Origin: Pseudomonas gingeri
GTDB lineage: Bacteria > Pseudomonadota > Gammaproteobacteria > Pseudomonadales > Pseudomonadaceae
DNA: 64,000 nt
Direction of reading: 5' to 3'
Assembly (NCBI RefSeq): GCF_013386165.1
Contig: NZ_JACAOS010000017.1
Span: 248,001 to 312,000, forward strand
Of the stretch, positions 35,361 through 43,663 are shown piece after piece (the first letter of the stretch is position 1; each line of letters starts with the position of its first letter). The notes under the pieces were generated by a model. The model was not told the DNA's origin. It saw only the letters and a program-made list of their open reading frames with translations, and did no database searches. Both the position numbers and the translations under genes were made by a program.

Positions 35361-36731
35361 CTATTTACCGATACAGAAGCTGGAAAAGATCCGCCCCAGC
35401 AGGTCATCGGAGCTGAATGCCCCGGTAATTTCACCCAGGAACTGCTGGGCGTGCCGTAGATCCTCAGCCAACAGCTCGCCGGCGCCCGCCAGGGTCAGCT
35501 GTGCATGACCGTGCTCCAAGGCCGCGCTGGCATGACGCAGGGCTTCCAGATGGCGTCGGCGAGCGCTGAAGCTGCTCTCGGAGGTCTGCTCATAGCCCAT
35601 GCAGGCCTTGAGATGCTCGCGTAACAGCTCCAGCCCTTCACCACCGACCTTGGCACTCAGGCTGATGGTGACATGGCCATCCTCGCTGACTTCCATCGCC
35701 ATGGCTTCGCCGCTCAGATCGGCCTTGTTACGGATCAAGGTGACCTTGGCCGGATCTGGCCGCTGCTCGAGGAATTCCGGCCACAAGGCAAAAGGATCCA
35801 CAGCCTCCGGTGCGGTGGCATCCACCACCAGCAACACCCGATCGGCTTCGCCAATGGCCTTGAGTGCCCGTTCCACACCGATCTTTTCCACCTGGTCGTC
35901 GGTATCACGCAAACCTGCGGTATCCACCACATGCAGGGGCATGCCATCGATGTGGATATGTTCACGCAGGACATCACGGGTGGTGCCGGCGATCTCGGTG
36001 ACAATGGCCGCCTCGCGACCCGCCAAGGCGTTGAGCAGGCTCGACTTGCCGGCATTCGGCCGGCCGGCAATCACCACTGTCATGCCGTCACGCAACAAGG
36101 CACCCTGCCCGGCTTCGCGCATCACTGTGGATAACTCATTGCGTACGGTATTGAGCAAGGACAGCACATGACCGTCGGCGAGGAAGTCGATTTCTTCCTC
36201 GGGAAAGTCGATGGCCGCTTCCACATAGATCCGCAGACCGATGAGTTGTTCAGTGAGGTTATGCACACGCATGGAAAATGCGCCCTGCAACGAACGCAGC
36301 GCATTGCGCGCCGCCTGTGCGGAACTGGCTTCGATCAGATCGGCAATCGCCTCGGCCTGGGCCAGGTCGAGTTTGTCATTGAGAAACGCCCGTTCGCTGA
36401 ATTCCCCCGGCCGCGCCAGTCGGCAACCCAGTTGCAGACAACGCTGCAGCAACATATCGAGGACCACCGGACCACCGTGGCCCTGCAGTTCAAGCACATC
36501 TTCCCCGGTAAAGGAGTTCGGCCCCGGGAAATACAGCGCGATACCCTCATCGAGCACGTCAGCATTTCCATCGAGAAACGGGCCGTAATGGGCATACCGC
36601 GGTTTCAACTCGCGCCCGGCGATGGCCAGCGCCGCGGCGTGTGCCAGAGGCCCGGAAAGTCGGACGATACCGACCCCACCACGGCCCTGGGCGGTGGCAA
36701 CGGCGGCGATGGTTTCCCGAGGAGCATTCAT
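35361..36731 (-). CDS. mnmE: tRNA modification GTPase MnmE (TrmE)
   Basis: 456 aa partner of MnmG. N-terminal folate-binding domain (RETIAAVATAQGRGGVGIVRLSG), helical domain, inserted G domain with GRPNAGKSSLLN (P-loop), TAGLRDT (switch II) and NKAD, and the essential C-terminal CIGK. The ATG at 36731 is chosen because the family begins just before RETIAA; an earlier in-frame opening is not supported. Confidence 0.96.
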   Translation of the reverse strand: MNAPRETIAAVATAQGRGGVGIVRLSGPLAHAAALAIAGRELKPRYAHYGPFLDGNADVLDEGIALYFPGPNSFTGEDVLELQGHGGPVVLDMLLQRCLQLGCRLARPGEFSERAFLNDKLDLAQAEAIADLIEASSAQAARNALRSLQGAFSMRVHNLTEQLIGLRIYVEAAIDFPEEEIDFLADGHVLSLLNTVRNELSTVMREAGQGALLRDGMTVVIAGRPNAGKSSLLNALAGREAAIVTEIAGTTRDVLREHIHIDGMPLHVVDTAGLRDTDDQVEKIGVERALKAIGEADRVLLVVDATAPEAVDPFALWPEFLEQRPDPAKVTLIRNKADLSGEAMAMEVSEDGHVTISLSAKVGGEGLELLREHLKACMGYEQTSESSFSARRRHLEALRHASAALEHGHAQLTLAGAGELLAEDLRHAQQFLGEITGAFSSDDLLGRIFSSFCIGK

Positions 36732-36762
36732 GAATCGGGTCTCGACACTAAAAATGACAGAT

Positions 36763-36787
36763 AGCAAAACGCCCCACTAGGGGGCGT
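36763..36787 (-). terminator. Terminator between yidC and mnmE
   Basis: ACGCCCC-ACTAG-GGGGCGT forms a seven-pair stem followed on the minus strand by TTTTGCT, just after the yidC stop. It partly isolates mnmE from the rpmH-yidC transcript. Confidence 0.75.
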
Positions 36788-36812
36788 CTTGAGTGGTTAT
36801 CCACAGAGTAGG

Positions 36813-38495
36813 TTACGCAGTGGCTTTCTTGGTAGCCGCTTCGATCTTACGTGTGATGTACCACTGTTGGGTGATGGACAGGCAGTTGTTCACAACCCAG
36901 TACAGCACCAGACCTGCAGGGAACCACAGGAAGAAGAAGGTGAAGATGATTGGCATCAGCTTCATCACCTTGGCCTGCATCGGATCCGGCGGAGTCGGGT
37001 TCAGACGCTGCTGGATGAACATGGTTGCGCCCATGATGATCGGCAGGATGAAGAACGGATCCTTGATCGACAGGTCGGTAATCCACAGGATGAATGGTGC
37101 CTGGCGCATTTCAACGCTTTCCAGCAACACCCAGTACAGGGAAAGGAAAACCGGCATCTGCACCAGGATCGGCAAGCAGCCGCCCAGTGGATTGATCTTC
37201 TCTTTCTTGTACAACTCCATCATGGCTTGCGACATTTTCTGCCGGTCGTCGCCATGTTGCTCTTTCAGTGCCGCCAGTTTCGGTGCCACGGCACGCATGC
37301 GCGCCATCGATTTGTAGCTGGCCGCCGACAATGGGAAGAACAGACCCTTGATCAGCATGGTCAGAACGATGATCGAGAAGCCCCAGTTACCCAGCAGGCT
37401 GTGGATATGTTGCAGCAGCCAGAAGATCGGTTGGGCGATAAACCACAGGATGCCGTAGTCGACCGTCAGTTCCAGGCCTGGGGACAACTGTTTCAGCACA
37501 GCCTGGCTTTTCGGACCGGCGTACAGAACGGCGCTGGTTTCGGTTTTCTGGCCTGGTGCCAGAGTCAGCGAAGGACCGGTATAGCCGATGATGTAGTTGC
37601 CTTGGCTATCCTTGCGGGTGGTCACGACATTGCTGTCGCCCTTGGCCGGAACCCAAGCGGTCACAAAGTAGTGTTGCAGCCAGGCAACCCAACCACCTTG
37701 GACGGTTTCCTTCAGCTGGCCCTTGTCGATATCTTTCATCGACACTTTTTTGTACGGCTCGGAACTTGTCCACAGGGCGGCGCCCAGGTAAGTCGCGGTG
37801 CCGGTGGCGGTGCTGGAGGATGGATCGGTGCTGTTATCGCGTTTCAGCTGGGCGAACATCGCACCCGACCAAGGCTGGGCGCTTTCGTTGTCGATCAGAT
37901 AAGACACGGTCATGTCATACAGGCCGCGTTTCAGAGTGAAACGCTTGATGTAATTGACACCGTTCTCGCTGAATTTCAGGTCGACGACCACTTGGTCCTG
38001 ACCATCAGCCAGCTGATAACTTTTCTGTGCCGAAGCATACAGCGGGCGACCGGCCGAACTGGCGTCTGGACCGTTGGTACCGATCAGGCCACTCTGGGCC
38101 AGGTAGGTACGCTCGCCACCGTTGTCGAACAACTGGAAAGGAATTTCCGGATGATCCTGACGACGTGGATAAAGTGGCAGCTTCAGCTGAACAACATCCC
38201 CACCTTTCGGATCGATAGCCAGGTCGAGCACATCCGTTTTGATATGGATGAGGTCGTTGCTGACAGCCACCGGTGCTTCAACAGGTGCACTGGTGTCATT
38301 GGCTGCACGTGGAATGTCATCACTGGCGCTTGCTTTGTTACCAGATACCGAATCCGGCAAGCCGGGAACAGTGGTGCTGGAAGCGACATTCTGGGTCGGC
38401 AAGGCAGCTTGACCGTAGTCCTGGTTCCATTTCAGGACCCCGACATAGGTCACGATTGCCAGGGCGACGATCAGGATCGTGCGTTTGATATCCAT
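36813..38495 (-). CDS. yidC: Membrane protein insertase YidC
   Basis: 560 aa. N-terminal membrane anchor (TILIVALAIVTYVGVLKW), a large periplasmic domain (about 60-340) typical of proteobacterial YidC, then five membrane segments with the conserved Arg in GFSIIVLTMLIKGLFFPLSA and GCLPILVQMPVFLSLYWVLL. It inserts inner-membrane proteins including the F0 c subunit coded in this window. It follows yidD by 2 bases. Confidence 0.97.
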   Translation of the reverse strand: MDIKRTILIVALAIVTYVGVLKWNQDYGQAALPTQNVASSTTVPGLPDSVSGNKASASDDIPRAANDTSAPVEAPVAVSNDLIHIKTDVLDLAIDPKGGDVVQLKLPLYPRRQDHPEIPFQLFDNGGERTYLAQSGLIGTNGPDASSAGRPLYASAQKSYQLADGQDQVVVDLKFSENGVNYIKRFTLKRGLYDMTVSYLIDNESAQPWSGAMFAQLKRDNSTDPSSSTATGTATYLGAALWTSSEPYKKVSMKDIDKGQLKETVQGGWVAWLQHYFVTAWVPAKGDSNVVTTRKDSQGNYIIGYTGPSLTLAPGQKTETSAVLYAGPKSQAVLKQLSPGLELTVDYGILWFIAQPIFWLLQHIHSLLGNWGFSIIVLTMLIKGLFFPLSAASYKSMARMRAVAPKLAALKEQHGDDRQKMSQAMMELYKKEKINPLGGCLPILVQMPVFLSLYWVLLESVEMRQAPFILWITDLSIKDPFFILPIIMGATMFIQQRLNPTPPDPMQAKVMKLMPIIFTFFFLWFPAGLVLYWVVNNCLSITQQWYITRKIEAATKKATA

Positions 38496-38497
38496 GA

Positions 38498-38743
38498 TTA
38501 CTCGGCCATCGAAGAAGAACGGGAGGTAGGGATTGGTGGAACCGGGTCATAACCACCGGCATTCCACGGATGACAGCGACCTAAGCGACGAACGGTCAGC
38601 CAGCCACCGCGCAGGAGTCCATGAGTTTCGATGGCTTCATACGCGTAGCAAGAACAACTGGGGTAGAAACGACAGTGATTGGCCATCAAGGGACTGATGG
38701 CATAGCGATAAAACTGGATCGGAACGAGGGCCAGTTTACGCAT
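38498..38743 (-). CDS. yidD: Membrane protein insertion efficiency factor YidD
   Basis: 81 aa with the family pattern PIQFYRYAISPLM, CRFYPSCSCYAYEAIETHG and GRCHPWNAGGYDPVP. An amphipathic N-terminal helix tethers it to the inner membrane, where it assists YidC-linked insertion. It overlaps the rnpA end by 8 bases. Confidence 0.95.
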   Translation of the reverse strand: MRKLALVPIQFYRYAISPLMANHCRFYPSCSCYAYEAIETHGLLRGGWLTVRRLGRCHPWNAGGYDPVPPIPTSRSSSMAE

Positions 38744-39140
38744 CTGGGCTGTCTACCCCCACATTTTCGGTTTTGCCTGCAGGTACCGCTGGCGCCGTAC
38801 GGGCCAGGCGTTTCCAGAGTTTGCCGAAATGCTGGATCAATTCAGGGTTTTCGATATCGCCCAGACCTTTGCGCGCGACGATAACGATGTCCCAGCCGAC
38901 CAGTGAATCCTGGTGCAGACGGAACGAATCGCGCATCAGACGTTTGAGGCGATTGCGCTGAACGGAGAGCTTGACGCTCTTTTTACCGATAACCAGCCCC
39001 AGGCGGGGATGATCAAGGTCGTTGTTGCGCGCAAGGAGCAGGAGATTTTTCCCCGGAACCTTGCCGGTGGGGGAGTCAAAGACTGCCTTGAAATGCCGAG
39101 GAGTAAGCAGACGCTTTTCCCGACTGAAGTCCTGACTCAC
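38736..39140 (-). CDS. rnpA: Ribonuclease P protein component
   Basis: 134 aa basic protein that assists the catalytic RNA in maturing tRNA 5' ends. Landmarks are SREKRLLTPRHFKAVF and the RNR motif in KLSVQRNRLKRLMRDSFR. The start is a GTG at 39140 (VSQDFSREK), 16 bases after the rpmH stop; the open frame continues upstream across rpmH in another phase and is not real there. The C-terminal tail is longer than in E. coli. Confidence 0.94.
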   Translation of the reverse strand: MSQDFSREKRLLTPRHFKAVFDSPTGKVPGKNLLLLARNNDLDHPRLGLVIGKKSVKLSVQRNRLKRLMRDSFRLHQDSLVGWDIVIVARKGLGDIENPELIQHFGKLWKRLARTAPAVPAGKTENVGVDSPDA

Positions 39141-39156
39141 CACCCGCGCCGGATTA

Positions 39157-39291
39157 TCAAACTGCCAGACGAGCACGGCCTTTGGCGCGGCGACGCGACA
39201 GGACGGCACGACCGTTCTTGGTTGCCATGCGAGCACGGAAGCCGTGGGTGCGGGCGCGTTTGATAGTGCTGGGTTGGAAAGTACGTTTCAT
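39157..39291 (-). CDS. rpmH: 50S ribosomal protein L34
   Basis: 44 aa, very basic: MKRTFQPSTIKRARTHGF, then RARMATKNGRAVLSRRRAKG and RARLAV. ATG at 39289-39291, TGA at 39157-39159. First gene of rpmH-rnpA-yidD-yidC and divergent from dnaA, the arrangement conserved at bacterial origins. The promoter must lie in the origin spacer. Confidence 0.97.
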   Translation of the reverse strand: MKRTFQPSTIKRARTHGFRARMATKNGRAVLSRRRAKGRARLAV

Positions 39292-39429
39292 GGCGTTGCT
39301 ACCTGGTTCGTCACAACGGGCCGGAATGGCCCCCGTTTTAAGAGACCGGGGATTCTAGAGAAAGCAAGCCCGCAGGTCAATTTCCAACCAGCTTTTACTT
39401 CATATAGATATTCGCCCCGTTCTGCCCCG

Positions 39430-39800
39430 CACCCACCGTGACCTAGATATAAGAATAAAGAAGGGAAATATTTAAAGCTTTTCTGTAAAGCTTATAGAAG
39501 CTAGGGAGGCAGTTATCTGTGGATAAGTGCCCTGAGGCCAGAAAACACGTACTGTACAGAGAATGACAACTGAGTGGGTAAACGGTGCCCCGCCTGTGCT
39601 GCGCTGTCGGATAAGCTGTGGGTGGAATGCCTTGTTATCCACAGGCCAGTTACCCACAGACTTTCGCCCCCACTTGTGCAACGGCCTCAAGGGCGGTTAT
39701 CCACAGAGCTTATGCACATACCATTGGTCGCTTTGTCCACCGATAAGCGGTTGATTCTTCAGGTTGTCCCTGCAACCTACATGTGGATAAGTGCTCGGCC
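39430..39800. other. oriC: Chromosomal origin region oriC between rpmH and dnaA
   Basis: Four perfect DnaA boxes (39518-39526, 39635-39643, 39697-39705, 39782-39790) and two with one mismatch (39650-39658, 39710-39718) are concentrated here. An A+T-rich tract (about 39449-39512, with AAATATTTAAAGC and TTTTCTGTAAAGC) lies on the rpmH side. The rpmH-dnaA spacer is the established Pseudomonas origin location. The last box is 67 bases before the dnaA start and probably serves DnaA autoregulation. No gene lies between 39292 and 39857. Confidence 0.88.
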
Positions 39801-39857
39801 TGCCGGTACAATGGCCGCTTGTTTTTGCCTCACCGGCTTTCAACTTAGGGGATATCC

Positions 39858-41378
39858 GTGTCAGTGGAACTTTGGCAGCAGTGCGTGGAGCTTCTGCGTG
39901 ATGAGCTGCCTGCCCAGCAATTCAACACCTGGATCCGTCCACTACAGGTCGAAGCCGAAGGCGACGAGTTGCGTGTCTATGCACCGAACCGTTTTGTGCT
40001 CGATTGGGTCAATGAAAAGTACCTGGGACGTTTGCTCGAACTGTTGAACGAGCATGGCAACGGCCTGGCGCCTGCGCTTTCCTTATTAATAGGCAGCAAA
40101 CGCAGTTCCGCCCCCCGTGCCGCGCCAAATGCCCCGTTGGCCGCCGCCGCTTCCCAGGCCATGGCCGCCAGTGCTCCGGCACCGGTCGCGGTCGCCCCGG
40201 CAGCACAGGCTCAGCCGGCACCGACCCCGAAGACGGCGGTCGAAGTCAGCCAGGAACCTTCCCGTGACAGTTTCGACCCGATGGCCGGCGCCAGTTCGCA
40301 ACAGGCCCCGGTACGCGCCGAACAGCGCACCGTCCAGGTGGAAGGTGCGCTCAAGCACACCAGCTACCTGAACCGCACCTTCACCTTCGAGAATTTCGTC
40401 GAAGGCAAGTCCAACCAATTGGCCCGGGCTGCGGCCTGGCAGGTGGCGGACAACCCCAAGCACGGCTACAACCCGTTGTTCCTGTACGGCGGTGTCGGCC
40501 TGGGTAAGACCCACTTGATGCACGCTGTGGGTAACCACCTATTAAAGAAGAACCCGAATGCCAAGGTGGTCTACCTGCATTCGGAGCGTTTCGTCGCGGA
40601 CATGGTCAAGGCCTTGCAGCTGAACGCCATCAACGAGTTCAAGCGCTTCTACCGTTCGGTGGACGCCCTGCTGATCGACGACATTCAATTCTTCGCCCGC
40701 AAGGAACGGTCCCAGGAAGAGTTTTTCCACACCTTCAACGCCTTGCTTGAAGGCGGTCAGCAAGTGATCCTGACCAGCGACCGTTATCCGAAAGAGATCG
40801 AAGGCCTGGAAGAGCGCCTGAAGTCGCGCTTCGGCTGGGGCCTGACCGTGGCGGTCGAACCGCCCGAGCTGGAAACCCGCGTCGCGATCCTGATGAAGAA
40901 GGCCGACCAGGCGAAAGTCGAACTGCCCCATGATGCGGCGTTCTTCATTGCCCAACGTATTCGTTCCAACGTCCGTGAACTCGAAGGCGCGCTGAAGCGG
41001 GTGATTGCTCACTCGCACTTCATGGGTCGCGATATCACCATCGAGCTGATCCGCGAGTCGCTGAAAGACCTGCTGGCGTTGCAAGACAAGCTGGTGTCTG
41101 TGGATAACATTCAGCGGACGGTGGCCGAATACTACAAGATCAAGATTTCCGACCTGCTGTCCAAGCGCCGTTCGCGCTCGGTGGCACGTCCACGCCAGGT
41201 CGCCATGGCCTTGTCCAAGGAACTGACCAACCACAGCTTGCCTGAAATTGGTGATGTCTTTGGCGGGCGCGACCATACTACGGTCTTGCATGCATGCCGC
41301 AAGATCAACGAACTTAAGGAATCCGACGCGGACATCCGCGAGGACTACAAGAACCTGCTGCGTACACTGACCACTTGA
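39858..41378 (+). CDS. dnaA: Chromosomal replication initiator DnaA
   Basis: 506 aa. Domain I (ELWQQCVELLRDELPAQQFNTWIRPL), a variable Ala/Pro-rich domain II (about 85-165), AAA+ domain III with GGVGLGKTHLMHAVGN (Walker A) and ALLIDDIQFFA (Walker B), and DNA-binding domain IV with VARPRQVAMAL and the signature GGRDHTTVLHAC. Start GTG at 39858, as usual in Pseudomonas. A perfect DnaA box lies inside the gene at 41099-41107. Confidence 0.98.
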   Translation: MSVELWQQCVELLRDELPAQQFNTWIRPLQVEAEGDELRVYAPNRFVLDWVNEKYLGRLLELLNEHGNGLAPALSLLIGSKRSSAPRAAPNAPLAAAASQAMAASAPAPVAVAPAAQAQPAPTPKTAVEVSQEPSRDSFDPMAGASSQQAPVRAEQRTVQVEGALKHTSYLNRTFTFENFVEGKSNQLARAAAWQVADNPKHGYNPLFLYGGVGLGKTHLMHAVGNHLLKKNPNAKVVYLHSERFVADMVKALQLNAINEFKRFYRSVDALLIDDIQFFARKERSQEEFFHTFNALLEGGQQVILTSDRYPKEIEGLEERLKSRFGWGLTVAVEPPELETRVAILMKKADQAKVELPHDAAFFIAQRIRSNVRELEGALKRVIAHSHFMGRDITIELIRESLKDLLALQDKLVSVDNIQRTVAEYYKIKISDLLSKRRSRSVARPRQVAMALSKELTNHSLPEIGDVFGGRDHTTVLHACRKINELKESDADIREDYKNLLRTLTT

Positions 41379-41416
41379 TGACACCAGCGCAGCTTATTAA
41401 GGCAAGGGACTAGACC

Positions 41417-42520
41417 ATGCATTTCACTATTCAACGCGAAGCCCTGTTGAAACCCCTGCAACTGGTCGCAGGCGTCGTTGAACGCCGCCAGACCTTGCCG
41501 GTGCTCTCCAATGTGTTGCTGGTCGTCGAAGGCCAGCAATTGTCGCTGACCGGTACCGACCTGGAAGTCGAGCTGGTCGGTCGCGTCCAACTCGAAGAGC
41601 CAGCGGAACCGGGTGAAATCACCGTACCTGCGCGCAAGCTGATGGACATCTGCAAGAGCCTGCCCAACGACGCCCTGATCGATATCAAGGTCGACGAGCA
41701 GAAGCTGGTGGTGAAGGCCGGTCGTAGCCGCTTCACCCTGTCCACCTTGCCGGCGAACGATTTCCCGACAGTCGAAGAAGGCCCGGGTTCGCTGACCTGC
41801 CAACTCGCCCAGAGCAAGTTGCGTCGCTTGATCGAGCGCACCAGCTTCGCCATGGCCCAGCAGGACGTGCGTTACTACCTCAACGGCATGCTGCTGGAAG
41901 TGTCGGCCGGTATTATTCGCGCCGTGGCCACCGACGGTCACCGCCTGGCCATGTGCTCGATGCAGGCCGATATCGGTCAGCCGGATCGCCACCAGGTCAT
42001 CGTGCCGCGTAAAGGCATCCTGGAATTGGCCCGCCTGCTGACCGAGCCGGATGGCAACGTCAGCATCGTCCTCGGCCAGCACCACATTCGTGCCACCACC
42101 GGCGAGTTCACCTTCACCTCCAAGTTGGTAGACGGCAAGTTCCCGGACTACGAGCGTGTTCTGCCGAAAGGCGGCGACAAGCTGGTGCTGGGTGATCGTC
42201 AGGCACTGCGTGAAGCGTTCAGCCGTACCGCGATTCTGTCCAACGAGAAGTACCGTGGTATCCGTCTGCAACTGGCCAATGGTCAGCTGAAGATTCAGGC
42301 CAACAACCCTGAGCAGGAAGAAGCGGAAGAAGAAATCAGCGTCGACTACAACGGCGGTTCGCTGGAAATCGGCTTCAACGTCAGCTACCTGCTGGACGTG
42401 CTGGGCGTGATGACCACCGAGCAGGTGCGTCTGATCCTGTCCGACTCCAACAGCAGCGCGTTGGTGCAGGAGTCCGACAACGACGACTCCGCCTACGTCG
42501 TCATGCCGATGCGCCTGTAA
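41417..42520 (+). CDS. dnaN: DNA polymerase III beta sliding clamp
   Basis: 367 aa ring-forming clamp of three similar domains. N-terminal MHFTIQREALLKPLQLVAGVVERRQTLPVLSN-type start (only the first part needed for recognition), middle FAMAQQDVRYYLNGMLLE and C-terminal VVMPMRL are standard. It is 38 bases from dnaA and likely co-transcribed with dnaA and recF. Confidence 0.98.
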   Translation: MHFTIQREALLKPLQLVAGVVERRQTLPVLSNVLLVVEGQQLSLTGTDLEVELVGRVQLEEPAEPGEITVPARKLMDICKSLPNDALIDIKVDEQKLVVKAGRSRFTLSTLPANDFPTVEEGPGSLTCQLAQSKLRRLIERTSFAMAQQDVRYYLNGMLLEVSAGIIRAVATDGHRLAMCSMQADIGQPDRHQVIVPRKGILELARLLTEPDGNVSIVLGQHHIRATTGEFTFTSKLVDGKFPDYERVLPKGGDKLVLGDRQALREAFSRTAILSNEKYRGIRLQLANGQLKIQANNPEQEEAEEEISVDYNGGSLEIGFNVSYLLDVLGVMTTEQVRLILSDSNSSALVQESDNDDSAYVVMPMRL

Positions 42521-42555
42521 CGGTGTCGCGCCTGCCCATGTCCAGCCAACGCTAG

Positions 42556-43659
42556 ATGTCCCTCAGTCGTGTTTCGGTCACCGCGGTGCGTAATCTGCAG
42601 CCGGTGACCTTCTCCCCCTCCCCGCGTATCAATATCCTTTACGGCGCCAACGGCAGCGGAAAAACCAGCGTGCTCGAAGCGCTGCATCTGCTCGGGCTCG
42701 CACGTTCGTTTCGCAGCACCCGCCTGCTCCCGGTCATCCAGTACGAACAACTCGCCTGCACCGTCTTCGGCCAGGTGGAGTTGGCCGAGGGTGGGCACAG
42801 CGCGTTGGGGATATCGCGGGATCGCCAGGGCGAATTTCAGATCCGCATCGATGGCCAGAACGCCAAGAGCGCGGCGCAACTGGCGGAAATCCTGCCGCTG
42901 CAACTGATCAACCCGGACAGCTTCCGTCTGCTCGAAGGCGCTCCGAAGATCCGCCGCCAGTTCCTCGACTGGGGAGTGTTCCACGTGGAACCTCGTTTCA
43001 TGTCGACCTGGCAGCGCTTGCAGAAGGCCCTGCGGCAGCGGAACTCATGGCTGCGGCATGGTACACTTGACGCCGCTTCGCAAGCGGCCTGGGACCGGGA
43101 ACTGTGCCTGGCCAGCGCCGAAATCGATGAATACCGCCGCGCTTACATCAAAGTCTTGAAACCAGTCTTTGAGCAGACCTTGAGCGAGCTAGTCGAACTC
43201 GAGGGCCTGACGCTGAGCTATTACCGTGGTTGGGACAAAGAGAAGGAATTGAGCACCGTGCTCGCCTCCTCCCTGCACCGGGATCAGCAAATGGGTCACA
43301 CCCAAGCCGGACCACAGCGAGCTGATTTGCGTCTTAGATTGGGCGCACACAATGCCGCGGACATCTTGTCCCGGGGTCAGCAGAAGTTGGTGGTCTGTGC
43401 CTTGCGCATTGCTCAGGGGCACCTGGTCAGTCAGGCCCGGCGCGGTCAGTGTATTTATCTGGTGGATGACCTGCCGTCCGAGTTGGACGAGCAACACCGT
43501 CGTGCACTCTGTCGCTTGCTGGAAGACTTACGCTGCCAGGTGTTTATCACCTGTGTAGACCACGAATTATTGAGGGAAGGCTGGCAGACGGAAACGCCAG
43601 TCGCTTTGTTCCACGTGGAACAAGGCTGTATCACCCAGACCCACGACCATCGGGAGTGA
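42556..43659 (+). CDS. recF: DNA replication/repair protein RecF
   Basis: 367 aa SMC-like ATPase that loads RecA at single-strand gaps. Walker A is LYGANGSGKTSVLEAL, the ABC-type signature lies in LSRGQQKLVVCALRIAQ, and Walker B in YLVDDLPSELDE. ATG 42556 lacks a strong ribosome-binding site. The gene holds two parS sites, one at 42977 and one at its very end. Confidence 0.96.
   Translation: MSLSRVSVTAVRNLQPVTFSPSPRINILYGANGSGKTSVLEALHLLGLARSFRSTRLLPVIQYEQLACTVFGQVELAEGGHSALGISRDRQGEFQIRIDGQNAKSAAQLAEILPLQLINPDSFRLLEGAPKIRRQFLDWGVFHVEPRFMSTWQRLQKALRQRNSWLRHGTLDAASQAAWDRELCLASAEIDEYRRAYIKVLKPVFEQTLSELVELEGLTLSYYRGWDKEKELSTVLASSLHRDQQMGHTQAGPQRADLRLRLGAHNAADILSRGQQKLVVCALRIAQGHLVSQARRGQCIYLVDDLPSELDEQHRRALCRLLEDLRCQVFITCVDHELLREGWQTETPVALFHVEQGCITQTHDHRE
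42977..42992. promoter_or_regulatory. parS site within recF (one base from consensus)
   Basis: TGTTCCACGTGGAACC, 15 of 16 matches to parS with an intact 14-bp core, about 3.1 kb from the dnaA start. Confidence 0.92.
43607..43622. promoter_or_regulatory. parS site at the 3' end of recF (perfect)
   Basis: TGTTCCACGTGGAACA is the full 16-bp parS palindrome. It lies in the last codons of recF (encoding LFHVEQ), 41 bases before the gyrB start. Confidence 0.96.
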
Positions 43660-43663
43660 AGGC

